Both the position numbers and the translations under genes were made by a program. The notes under the pieces are model-generated. The model did not search any database and was not told where the DNA came from. It worked only from the letters and a program-made list of their open reading frames with translations. Of a DNA stretch of 64,000 nt, positions 27,367 through 34,828 are shown one piece after another. Where the stretch lies: the NCBI RefSeq assembly GCF_900199705.1, contig NZ_LT904908.1:984530-1048529 (forward strand), read 5' to 3'. The DNA comes from Collinsella provencensis. Its GTDB lineage: Bacteria > Actinomycetota > Coriobacteriia > Coriobacteriales > Coriobacteriaceae. How positions within the stretch are numbered: position 1 is the first letter of the stretch; each line of letters starts with the position of its first letter.

Positions 27367-29001
27367 TTAGTGGCGGAAGTGGCGCGTACCAGTGAACACC
27401 ATCGCGATGCCGTACTCGTTACAGGCGTCGATGGACTCCTCATCGCGGATGGAGCCGCCCGGCTGGATGATGGCCGTCACGCCGTGCGCGGCGAGCGTGT
27501 CCACATTGTCGCGGAACGGGAAGAACGCGTCGGAGGCGCAGGCGTATCCGCCCAGCTCCTGACCCGTGCGCTCACATACCTCGTCGGCGCGCTGGCAAGC
27601 CAGCAACGCAGAGTCGACGCGGTTGGGCTGGCCGGGACCCATGCCGATGCCCATCTCGTTCTTGGCAATCAGGATGGCGTTGGACTTCACCGACTTGCAG
27701 ACCCTCCAAGCAAACATGAGGTCGCGCATCTCGGCATCCGTGGGCTTGCGCTCCGTAGGGAACGTGAAGGTGGCGGGGTCTTCCTCGACCGTGTCCACGC
27801 ACTGGACGAGCATACCGCCGTCAACGGTGCGCATCTCGAGCGTGGCGTGACCCTCGGCGCCGCCCGTGGCGAGAACGCGCAGGTTCGGACGCTTTGCCAG
27901 GCGGATAAGGGCCTCGTTGGAGAAGGACGGGGCGATAAGGACCTCGACGAACAGCTTGTCGCGATCGGCGAAGTGCTCCACGAGCGAAGCGGGGACCTCG
28001 CGGTTGACAGCGACAATGCCTCCGAAGGCGCTCTTGGGGTCGCACGTGAACGCGCGGTCGTACGCCTCGGTCACGTCGCCCGCAACAGCGGAACCGCATG
28101 GATTCTGGTGCTTGAGGATCACCACGGCCGGCTCGTCGAACTCGCGCACGGCGTTCCAAGCGGCCTCGGCGTCGAGGAAGTTGTTGTACGAAAGCGGCTT
28201 GCCCTGAATCTGCTTGGCGCCCACGAGCGGAGCGGAGGAGCTGCCCAGAGCGGCGAACTCGTCGGCAAAGCGATACACGGCGGCAGTCTGATGCGGGTTC
28301 TCGCCGTAGCGCAGGTCCTGAGCCTTCTCAAGGTGCAGGTCAAACGCCGCAGGCGGCTCAAACTGCCCGGCAGCGGCAGGCGCGGCAGCGGTGTCCTCGG
28401 CCTGGGCGGCAAGCCAGGTGGAAATGGCGGTATCGTACGCGGCGGTCGTTGCATACACCTTGCACTGCAGCTTGCGGCGCAGCTCAAGCGTGGTGGCGCC
28501 GTCATTGGCGCGCATCTCGGCGAGCACCGTGTCGTAATCGGCAGGATCGCTCACCACGGTCACAGCCGCGGCATTCTTGGCGGCAGAGCGCAGCATGGAG
28601 GGACCGCCGATGTCGATGTGCTCGATGGCATCCGCGAAGGTGACGTCAGGCTTGGCAACGGTCTTCTCGAACTCATAGAGGTTGACCACGACCATGTCGA
28701 TCATCTTGATGTCATGCTCGGCAGCCTCGGCCATGTGCTGCTCGGAATCGCGACGGCACAGCAGGCCACCATGGACCTTGGGATGCAGCGTCTTAACGCG
28801 GCCGTCCATCATCTCGGGGAAGCCCGTGAACTCCTCGATGGGGGTGACGGGAATACCCGCAGACTCAATCGCCTTCGCCGTCCCGCCCGTAGAGATAACC
28901 TCAACACCAAACTCGTTTACGAGCGCGTTTGCGAACTCGACCACACCGGTCTTATCCGTCACCGAAATCAACGCGCGGGTGATCTTCCCAACGGAAGCCA
29001 T
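27367..29001 (-). CDS. purH: Bifunctional AICAR formyltransferase/IMP cyclohydrolase
   Basis: 544-residue enzyme of the last two steps of de novo IMP synthesis. The N-terminal MGS-like cyclohydrolase domain runs to ~residue 190 ([63 protein letters not shown]). The transformylase domain follows ([60 protein letters not shown]). A short Ala/Pro-rich insert (~residues 235-250) is the only oddity. The start at 29001 is set by AAGGAGGG; a 72-residue longer reading is Cys/Arg-rich and rejected. Confidence 0.97.
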   Translation of the reverse strand: MASVGKITRALISVTDKTGVVEFANALVNEFGVEVISTGGTAKAIESAGIPVTPIEEFTGFPEMMDGRVKTLHPKVHGGLLCRRDSEQHMAEAAEHDIKMIDMVVVNLYEFEKTVAKPDVTFADAIEHIDIGGPSMLRSAAKNAAAVTVVSDPADYDTVLAEMRANDGATTLELRRKLQCKVYATTAAYDTAISTWLAAQAEDTAAAPAAAGQFEPPAAFDLHLEKAQDLRYGENPHQTAAVYRFADEFAALGSSSAPLVGAKQIQGKPLSYNNFLDAEAAWNAVREFDEPAVVILKHQNPCGSAVAGDVTEAYDRAFTCDPKSAFGGIVAVNREVPASLVEHFADRDKLFVEVLIAPSFSNEALIRLAKRPNLRVLATGGAEGHATLEMRTVDGGMLVQCVDTVEEDPATFTFPTERKPTDAEMRDLMFAWRVCKSVKSNAILIAKNEMGIGMGPGQPNRVDSALLACQRADEVCERTGQELGGYACASDAFFPFRDNVDTLAAHGVTAIIQPGGSIRDEESIDACNEYGIAMVFTGTRHFRH

Positions 29002-29240
29002 GGTCCCTCCTTCACCTGATGACGCGGCGCAGCGCAAAAGCCCGCCGGCCATGAATAAAACCCTCCTTACTGTACCGCAGCTTGCGAACTCGGGAGCATA
29101 TAAGTCGCTCGACTTTGAGCAAACGCGCCGATAATCCATGGTGGTTGCGCGTAGAATCCGCGGAGAGCGGATAGCTCCATGCATACACCACAATATATGC
29201 GTCCCGCGGTGGTACAAACGTGGGAGACGAAAGGAGGGCC

Positions 29241-29876
29241 ATGGTTTCGCGCGTCACGTACAGGCCCTTTGAGGAGGATGACTTCGAGGATCTCGCTGAG
29301 ATTCTCCATCGGGAGTGGTACGACCATTTGTCCGCTCCTGAAGTCGGCCTTCTCGCGGCGAAAAACGACCTCGCCTACATGCTCTCCATCTCCACATTTT
29401 CCCAAGTTGTTTTTGTTGACGATTCGGCACGCGGCATCGTGCTCGCCCGACCCGACGGAAAGCGCACGGTCACCAGCAGCCGCTGGCGCAAGATTTCCGA
29501 AAACTATCTGCGTCAGATGCGCGAGCTGAGCCCGCTGGACGCCGCGGAATACTGGGAGACTATGGAGCTGGAAAACGCCAAAAACAGCAAGCTCCTGGAG
29601 AAGAGCGGGTTTGCCAAAAGCGGAGAGATTTCCCTGCTTGCCGTATGCAGTTCGACGCGCGGCATGGGCCTGGGCAGTGTGCTCATCGACGCGGCGACGT
29701 CCTATTTAGCCTCGATAGGCGCTCATAAGGCGTTTTTGTACACCGACACCGACTGCACCTGGGATTTTTACGAGCATCACGGCTTCAAGCGCGCATGCAC
29801 GTATCGCAGCACCCGCGATGAGCGCCGCTTACTCGCCAAAGAGATGTACGTCTACGGGCTGGACCTTTCCGCGTAA
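29241..29876 (+). CDS. GNAT-family N-acetyltransferase
   Basis: 211-residue acyl-CoA-dependent transferase with a GNAT core: the N-terminal YRPFEEDDFEDLAEIL, the acetyl-CoA loop SSTRGMGLGSVLIDAATSYLASIGAHKAFLYTD and the C-terminal YEHHGFKRACTY. It has a longer middle section (~85-125) than minimal GNATs. Substrate unknown. The start at 29241 follows AGGAGGG. Divergent from purH. Confidence 0.85.
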   Translation: MVSRVTYRPFEEDDFEDLAEILHREWYDHLSAPEVGLLAAKNDLAYMLSISTFSQVVFVDDSARGIVLARPDGKRTVTSSRWRKISENYLRQMRELSPLDAAEYWETMELENAKNSKLLEKSGFAKSGEISLLAVCSSTRGMGLGSVLIDAATSYLASIGAHKAFLYTDTDCTWDFYEHHGFKRACTYRSTRDERRLLAKEMYVYGLDLSA

Positions 29877-29888
29877 CGTTTTAGCGCG

Positions 29889-31817
29889 TTAGAACGTTCC
29901 GCCGCCGCCTCCGCCAACGCCGCCGCCTCCGCCGCCGGAGAAGCCGCCGCCAAAACCGCCGCCCGAGCTATCGGAGCTCAGCATAAGCGAGCGCATGGAC
30001 GTGCTATAGGAATCGGACAGCTTATTCATGGGCGAATGCAGGTCGCCATAGGAGTAGTACCAGTAATAGCTGGGGTAATAGTACCTACCGTCGTCATCGA
30101 TGCACGCCTCCCTAGGCACCGCGTCGGCAAGCTCGCGCACCACGTCCTCACTCACGCCAAACGCCACGGCCATCACGAGCAGCTTGTTCCACAGGATCAA
30201 GTCGCCTGGAACCGCCTCATTCAAGCGTGTGAAATCCTCGAGCCAGCGTTTGAGGGCGACGCAGCGATTGCGCAGCTCGACGGCCTCCTGCGTGTACTTC
30301 TTCGCCGTAAACGCCAAGGGAATCGCAGCGAGCGCGAGCAGGATGCTCGCCAGGATAAGCGGGAGATTCATGCCGTCGGTCGCGATGAGGAAGAACACGC
30401 CCGCGATGAATATGATCGCCGATGCGAAGGTCGTCGCCACCGGCAACGCCGCGGGAATCTGGTTGGTCAAGTTGCGCGCTTCAAGCCGGGCTTTGACCTC
30501 CTCTTTGAACGATCCGACCGAGCTGTCGTCTTCTGGATCGGCGTCCTCGAACGTGTCATCGAAGCAAACCAGGTCGCCATCCTGCATATTCTTTCCAAAG
30601 TACAGCTCAAGCGCGATTCGGTCGATGCGACTGTGCACGCCCGCCTTGTTGAGCAAACGCAGTGCATAATCCGTGACCTCGCGCTCACCGCGCAGGAACT
30701 TCTTCTCCTTGCGCGTGGTCCGCACGAGCTCGACCACATGGTCGTCCGTGAGCTTCATGAGCGTTGCCACGAACGCGCAATCCTGTACCTCACCTCCGTT
30801 TATGAGCGCGGAGAGAACGGCAGGATGATCTCTTGAGGGAAGGTCGCGGAAATAGGTTTCCTGAAACACCGGCTTGGGCTTCTTGTACTTGGTGAAGCGC
30901 AGGCCCGCGACCACCACGAACAGAATAGCTGATGCACCCACGAGCACCACAGTACCCACGGTGGCAAGTGTGCGCGCACGTTCGCGCCGCGCATTGGCCT
31001 CATCTGCCCAGACACGCTCTTCTGCAAGCACATCTTCGATGCGCGACGTGCCGGCAACTTCGAGCCCAGGAACCCAATCGGTTGGGAACAACGCGCGTAC
31101 CTCGGCAAACTGTCCGAAGGCAACCTTTGGCGCGGAAAGGACAACGGAGAGGTCGTCCGCGGTGGCGTTGACCTCCACCGTGCCGTCGAGCGGACCATGG
31201 CCCCACGCGCGCAGCGTGGCGTCATCTGTGCCGGTTATTGCCGGTGAACCTGAAGCCGCTCCGGAAAAGGTAACTTCAAGCTGCACATCGTGCGCAGACT
31301 CTTCCCACTCAGAGCCGATGAACTGCCAATACAACTCTGCAGTGTCCGACCAAGCCATCACGGCGCCGCGCAACGTGTAACTCAGCGTGACCGTAGCCGA
31401 GTCGTCTTCCTCCTGCGGCATGAACACCTTGAGCTCGAGACCTTCGCCGTTCTCGTCCACCGTGTAGACGCCCGTGTCACCGTTATACGCATCCCGCACC
31501 TGGTCAAATTCGAGCGTCTGGCTGTTGAGCCAGTATGCCGTTCCCTCAACCTGAACACTTTGGATGTCGATGGAGGACGAATTCCCTTGTTGATTGTCTG
31601 CAAAGGGGATGCTCCAGAACACACCGTTCACGTCTTCATCGAAGGAGAAGGTGCGCTTCTCGCTCACGATCAAGTCGCCATTGGGCTGGACATCGGCCGT
31701 TATGTGAACGCGCGGCAATTCGTAGGCCTGCGCTGGTGCTGACGAGAAAAGCAGCAGGAAAAGGGTGCAGGCAAAGGCAGCGAACAGACGCTTGAAATGA
31801 CGGTTTGCCATCCGCAT
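29889..31817 (-). CDS. DUF2207-family membrane protein with Gly-rich tail
   Basis: 642-residue exported membrane protein. A signal peptide (~1-32, LFLLLFSSAPAQAYELP) precedes an extracytoplasmic DUF2207 domain (VHITADVQPNGDLIVSEKRTF...). One membrane helix lies at ~290-312 (VGTVVLVGASAILFVVVAGL) and a helix pair at ~470-515. Cytoplasmic stretches follow YFRDLPSRDHPAVLSALINGGEV. It ends in a glycine tail GFGGGFSGGGGGGVGGG, a hallmark of many DUF2207 proteins. Function unknown. The start at 31817 has AAGGAGT. Single gene next to the repeat hotspot. Confidence 0.9.
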   Translation of the reverse strand: MRMANRHFKRLFAAFACTLFLLLFSSAPAQAYELPRVHITADVQPNGDLIVSEKRTFSFDEDVNGVFWSIPFADNQQGNSSSIDIQSVQVEGTAYWLNSQTLEFDQVRDAYNGDTGVYTVDENGEGLELKVFMPQEEDDSATVTLSYTLRGAVMAWSDTAELYWQFIGSEWEESAHDVQLEVTFSGAASGSPAITGTDDATLRAWGHGPLDGTVEVNATADDLSVVLSAPKVAFGQFAEVRALFPTDWVPGLEVAGTSRIEDVLAEERVWADEANARRERARTLATVGTVVLVGASAILFVVVAGLRFTKYKKPKPVFQETYFRDLPSRDHPAVLSALINGGEVQDCAFVATLMKLTDDHVVELVRTTRKEKKFLRGEREVTDYALRLLNKAGVHSRIDRIALELYFGKNMQDGDLVCFDDTFEDADPEDDSSVGSFKEEVKARLEARNLTNQIPAALPVATTFASAIIFIAGVFFLIATDGMNLPLILASILLALAAIPLAFTAKKYTQEAVELRNRCVALKRWLEDFTRLNEAVPGDLILWNKLLVMAVAFGVSEDVVRELADAVPREACIDDDGRYYYPSYYWYYSYGDLHSPMNKLSDSYSTSMRSLMLSSDSSGGGFGGGFSGGGGGGVGGGGGGTF

Positions 31818-31898
31818 GGCGACTCCTTTGAGAGAAAAACGTTGCGCCTATTGTAACCGCAGAAGGGTAGCTTTCGACAGGAAGGCGGCTGATTGTAC

Positions 31899-32030
31899 GC
31901 GAACAACGAGGCCGGCTTCTACGAGCGTCCCGGGCTGCGCGAAGTATGCAACCGTGCGAGAACGACAAAGCCAAACCCCTACGAGAGTCTCGGGCCGTGC
32001 AAAGTATGCGACCGTGCACGAACAACGAAA
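31899..32030. repeat. ~60-bp tandem repeat, 2.3 copies
   Basis: Two units of 59-60 bp, sharing CTACGAG, GGGC and AAGTATGC(A/G)ACCGTGC at matching positions, then a partial third beginning ACGAACAACGAA. No ribosome site or credible gene covers it. Confidence 0.6.
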
Positions 32031-32057
32031 AGACAGCCGCTCCCTCCTGTTCCCTTG

Positions 32058-32118
32058 CCGTTGCCTATGAATTTCTGCCTAATAACGCCCTCAAGCTGTA
32101 GAAAACCATAGGCAACGG
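32058..32118. repeat. 61-bp 'CCTATGG' hairpin, copy 1
   Basis: Arms CCGTTGCCTATG and CATAGGCAACGG pair perfectly. A 33-bp linker connects it to copy 2; the same linker type recurs between copies 3 and 4. Confidence 0.8.
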
Positions 32119-32151
32119 AAATATGACCCGACAACTGCCCATGCCCCAGTG

Positions 32152-32212
32152 CCGTTGCCTATGGATTCTTGCCTTTTGCAGGGCTGAAAATGCAGAAAGC
32201 CATAGACAATGG
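32152..32212. repeat. 61-bp 'CCTATGG' hairpin, copy 2
   Basis: Arms CCGTTGCCTATGG and CCATAGACAATGG, internal GCCTTTTGCAGGG and TGCAGAAAG. Same length as copy 1. Confidence 0.8.
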
Positions 32213-32382
32213 AAACGCGATTCCGAGAATCCGTGCGTCGCCCATGGCGCGCCCCCGTCGGCGAGGGTGCCCGTCGACTGGTCGGAAGGGCGACTTGCGA
32301 GGTCGGGAGCGCCGGCGCGGGGCCCTCCGGATGGCCCGGGGACGCACGCGCGGCTGGTTTTTCTTTCAAATGGGCCCTAAAT

Positions 32383-32577
32383 TGGCAAAAAATGCCAGAT
32401 TATGACATCCGAGGCTTCCCATGGAGGGGCCGGATGCCCCTCAACTCACACTCCCATGTTTCCATGGTTGGAAAACGCGCAGGTCAGGAGGGTGCTCCAT
32501 TTTCCCCAACTCGACGGGCGCTCGCCCGTTCCCCTCCGGCCGCCCCTCGGGACCGCACAATCTGGCATTTTTTGCCA
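32383..32577. repeat. MITE-like element, copy C (195 bp, diverged)
   Basis: Ends TGGCAAAAAATGCCAGATTA and its complement (AATCTGGCATTTTTTGCCA). Same length and end architecture as copies A and B, with an altered palindromic core (AAAAAA instead of AACTTT) and the same left flank pattern GGGCCCTAAAT. The internal sequence is largely different. Confidence 0.75.
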
Positions 32578-32689
32578 TTTTCTGGACGGAGGCAGAAAAA
32601 CCGTCGGGAACACCCGCGAGCCGCCAGGCCCGGAAGGCGGGGCCGCACCCGTTTACGACATCCGGGACAGAAGCGGGGGCATGGGCAGA

Positions 32690-32707
32690 AAACCATAGGG
32701 AGCGGAA
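32690..32707. repeat. Truncated 'CCTATGG' hairpin (right arm only)
   Basis: Matches the right arm and following linker of copy 1 (AAAACCATAGG, then CGGAAACATGACCCGGCA). The left arm is missing. Confidence 0.6.
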
Positions 32708-32728
32708 ACATGACCCGGCAGGGCCCGC

Positions 32729-32789
32729 CCATTGCCTATGGATTTCCACCTTATAACGCTTCCGAAATGCAGATAACCATAGACAATGG
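32729..32789. repeat. 61-bp 'CCTATGG' hairpin, copy 3
   Basis: Arms CCATTGCCTATGG and CCATAGACAATGG pair perfectly. The internal CCTTATAACGC resembles copies 1 and 4. Confidence 0.8.
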
Positions 32790-32822
32790 AAATGCGGACC
32801 GGCAGCTGCCCATGCCCCCATG

Positions 32823-32887
32823 CCGTTACCTATGGATTCCTGCCTAATAACGCCCTCAAAACGCAGGAGACCATAGGTGATAGACGG
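32823..32887. repeat. 'CCTATGG' hairpin, copy 4
   Basis: Left arm CCGTTACCTATGG; right arm CCATAGGTGATAGACGG with a small insertion. Internal TGCCTAATAACGCCCTCAA is nearly identical to copy 1. Confidence 0.75.
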
Positions 32888-33044
32888 GCGGCATGGGCAA
32901 CGGCGGAACAGCGCAGGGAAGTTTCGCAAACAAGACCATGGCGGCCGCGCGGGCCAAGAAGAGAGCGGGCCACACGGACCCGCCTCCCATATCAAACGCA
33001 GGGGTGTACGGCCGCGAGGTACCAGGGGGTCCCCTTTTGGCATC

Positions 33045-33106
33045 TTGGGCTGTTTTTGGGCATCTGACCCTCATTTTCGAGACCCGAATGCCGAAAAACA
33101 GCCCAA
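33045..33106. repeat. 62-bp hairpin element, copy 1
   Basis: Arms TTGGGCTGTTTTTGGGCAT and ATGCCGAAAAACAGCCCAA. The reverse complement of the element at 53242 aligns along its whole length, including the loop CATTTTCG. Confidence 0.8.
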
Positions 33107-33203
33107 AGCTTCGGAGGGGGCGAAGTGGCTGACATGCGACGTAAGCAACGGCGCGCGGGCCAACAAAAAAGCGGGCCGCGAGGACCCGCTTCTCAAATCT
33201 AAC

Positions 33204-33295
33204 TGGCGGAGAGCTGGGGATTCGAACCCCAGATTCCCTTTGGGGGAATACTCGCTTAGCAGGCGAGCACCTTCGGCCTCTCGGTCAGCTCTCCG
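33204..33295 (-). tRNA. tRNA-Ser (anticodon GCU)
   Basis: 92-nt tRNA with encoded CCA. The acceptor stem CGGAGAG/CTCTCCG, anticodon arm CTCGCCTGCTAAGCGAG with anticodon GCT, the long variable arm typical of serine tRNAs and the T arm CTGGGGTTCGAATCCCCAG are all visible on the minus strand. Reads AGC/AGU. It bounds the repeat hotspot. Confidence 0.97.
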
Positions 33296-33360
33296 GAACA
33301 GCCAGATGATGATAGCGCACTTTTTCCTGCTTGAACAGTGCGTAGCGAAGTTTCCGCAAA

Positions 33361-34440
33361 CTACCCGAAGAAGCCTTCGCCCACCACGATACTCTCGCGA
33401 TGAGCGCGAATCGCATCCCACGAAAACGCATCCGCAAGTTGAGCGGCGCTGCACGGCTCGTCGCTCGGAGCGATTCCCGCTGCATACGCCAAAAAGCCAA
33501 GCAACTTTTCCGGCGTGCCAAAACGCTCACGCAAACTTGCCATATCGCAATCGCGATCCCGCTTGGACAAACGGCGGCCGTCAGGAGCGACGACCAACGG
33601 AACGTGTGCGTACTCGGGATGTTCATATCCCAGCAAATCCTGCAGGTACATCTGACGCGCCGTCGAGCTCAGCAGATCGCATCCACGTACGACCTCCGTC
33701 ACGCCCATCGCCGCATCGTCCACCACGACCGCAAGCTGATAGGCAAAGACCCCATCACTTCGACAAACAAGGAAGTCGCCGCAATCGCACGCAAGCATCT
33801 CGCATTGCGGCCCATATGTGCGATCGACAAACGAAATCTCGCCAGCGGCATCACCTGCCTCGGGAACACGCAACCGCAGCGCAGGCCGTCGCACCTTGGC
33901 GCGCTCCTCAACCTCGGCGGCACTCAAGTCACGGCACGCGCCTGCATACACCGGCGTTCCATCACTTGCGTGCGGAGCACTTGCGGCGTGAAGCTCGGCA
34001 CGAGTGCAAAAGCAGGGATACACCAAACCCGCGTCCTCAAGGCGAGCAAGCGCTTCACGATAGAGCTCGATACGTTCGGTCTGGTAATACGGCCCCTCGT
34101 CCCATTCAAGCCCCAACCAGCGTAAATCATCCATGAGCAGTTCCGCCCACGGACCGCTTCGCGCGCGATCGTCAAGGTCCTCGATGCGCAGCACCATGCA
34201 CCCGCCCGCGCTGCGCACAGACAGCCATGCGAGCAGCGAGGAAAACACGTTGCCCAAATGCATGCGCCCCGTCGGCGACGGGGCAAAGCGGCCAATCGGC
34301 GTAGAAAAACGCGAGCCACGTGAAGCCCGTGCGCCCCACGAAGGTTGCACGAATGATGAGTTAAAACGCGCGGCAGACGCGGCAGGTGTCATCGCACGCT
34401 CTTGTTCATTCGCCCCAGATCGCATACTCAAGTCCGTCAT
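33361..34440 (-). CDS. gluQ: Glutamyl-Q tRNA(Asp) synthetase-like protein
   Basis: ~359-residue truncated GluRS-like enzyme lacking the anticodon-binding domain; homologues attach glutamate to queuosine-34 of tRNA-Asp. Visible: HIGH-type FAPSPTGRMHLGN, the zinc-site pattern CFC...YAGAC, and KMSKS-type LSKRDRD. Ends with a short helical domain (LLGFLAYAAGIAP). The ~45-residue N-terminus before IGRFAPSPTG is extra and its start uncertain: ATG at 34440 is listed, GTG at 34449 is possible. The small ORF upstream ends at 34453, so the two are likely coupled. Confidence 0.88.
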   Translation of the reverse strand: MTDLSMRSGANEQERAMTPAASAARFNSSFVQPSWGARASRGSRFSTPIGRFAPSPTGRMHLGNVFSSLLAWLSVRSAGGCMVLRIEDLDDRARSGPWAELLMDDLRWLGLEWDEGPYYQTERIELYREALARLEDAGLVYPCFCTRAELHAASAPHASDGTPVYAGACRDLSAAEVEERAKVRRPALRLRVPEAGDAAGEISFVDRTYGPQCEMLACDCGDFLVCRSDGVFAYQLAVVVDDAAMGVTEVVRGCDLLSSTARQMYLQDLLGYEHPEYAHVPLVVAPDGRRLSKRDRDCDMASLRERFGTPEKLLGFLAYAAGIAPSDEPCSAAQLADAFSWDAIRAHRESIVVGEGFFG

Positions 34441-34452
34441 CACGTGCACAGG

Positions 34453-34611
34453 CTATGCCCACGGATCGCGCTCGAACAACGGCTCGGGCTCGGGACGACG
34501 ATCGGAATACGGATCGTAGCCGTCGTCGTCCTCGTTTTCCGCGCGAATGCACGGGTCGAGCGGCCGTTCTTCTTTGTCGTGTGATGAAGTGGCATGTCGA
34601 TCCTCTGCCAT
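34453..34611 (-). CDS. Small acidic hypothetical protein (52 aa)
   Basis: Hydrophilic 52-residue protein starting MAEDRHATSSHDKEERPLDP and ending EPEPLFERDPWA; Asp/Glu/Pro/Arg-rich, probably disordered. I do not recognise it. The start at 34611 is supported by GGAGGGGA at good spacing, and the stop lies within a few bases of the gluQ start, implying translational coupling. Could be a leader-like ORF rather than a functional protein. Confidence 0.5.
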   Translation of the reverse strand: MAEDRHATSSHDKEERPLDPCIRAENEDDDGYDPYSDRRPEPEPLFERDPWA

Positions 34612-34653
34612 GTACTTCCCCTCCGCCTTCAATCCAAAGTTTCGACCCATGCT

Positions 34654-34692
34654 AACAAAAGGCGGCAAGCCCGCAAGGACCTGCCGCCAAAA
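34654..34692 (-). terminator. Terminator after clpB
   Basis: On the minus strand GGCGGCA/TGCCGCC with a ~15-nt loop, followed by TTTTGTTAG; ~135 bp past the clpB stop. Confidence 0.75.
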
Positions 34693-34828
34693 TCATTTCC
34701 AGTGCCGCGACGTCCGTCAGTTGAACGAAGGGCCACTATTCAGACGAATGCCGCCACTTGCACGAAGGGCCGCAGCTCGAGCGATGGCCAACCGCCCGCG
34801 CAACCAGCCGCCCATGCCGGCCCCCCCA

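Larger units (their letters stand above)
31818..33203. other. Gene-free repeat hotspot next to tRNA-Ser
   Basis: About 1.4 kb with no credible coding sequence: open frames here lack ribosome sites and change frame across repeat copies. It holds a ~60-bp tandem repeat, a BIME-like array of 61-bp hairpins, a 195-bp inverted-repeat element and a 62-bp hairpin, then tRNA-Ser. Confidence 0.75.

Noticed and set aside
27370-29019. 549-residue plus-strand frame opposite purH
   Set aside because: Antisense shadow of purH; low-complexity, no ribosome site, no recognisable domain.
29200-29225. T-box-like CGCGGTGGTAC before the GNAT gene
   Set aside because: Orientation and order do not match the conserved T-box sequence, and no terminator or specifier stem accompanies it.
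32441-33043. 200-residue minus-strand frame across the repeat hotspot
   Set aside because: It runs through several hairpin repeats and part of the 195-bp element, Arg/Pro/Cys-rich, no ribosome site.
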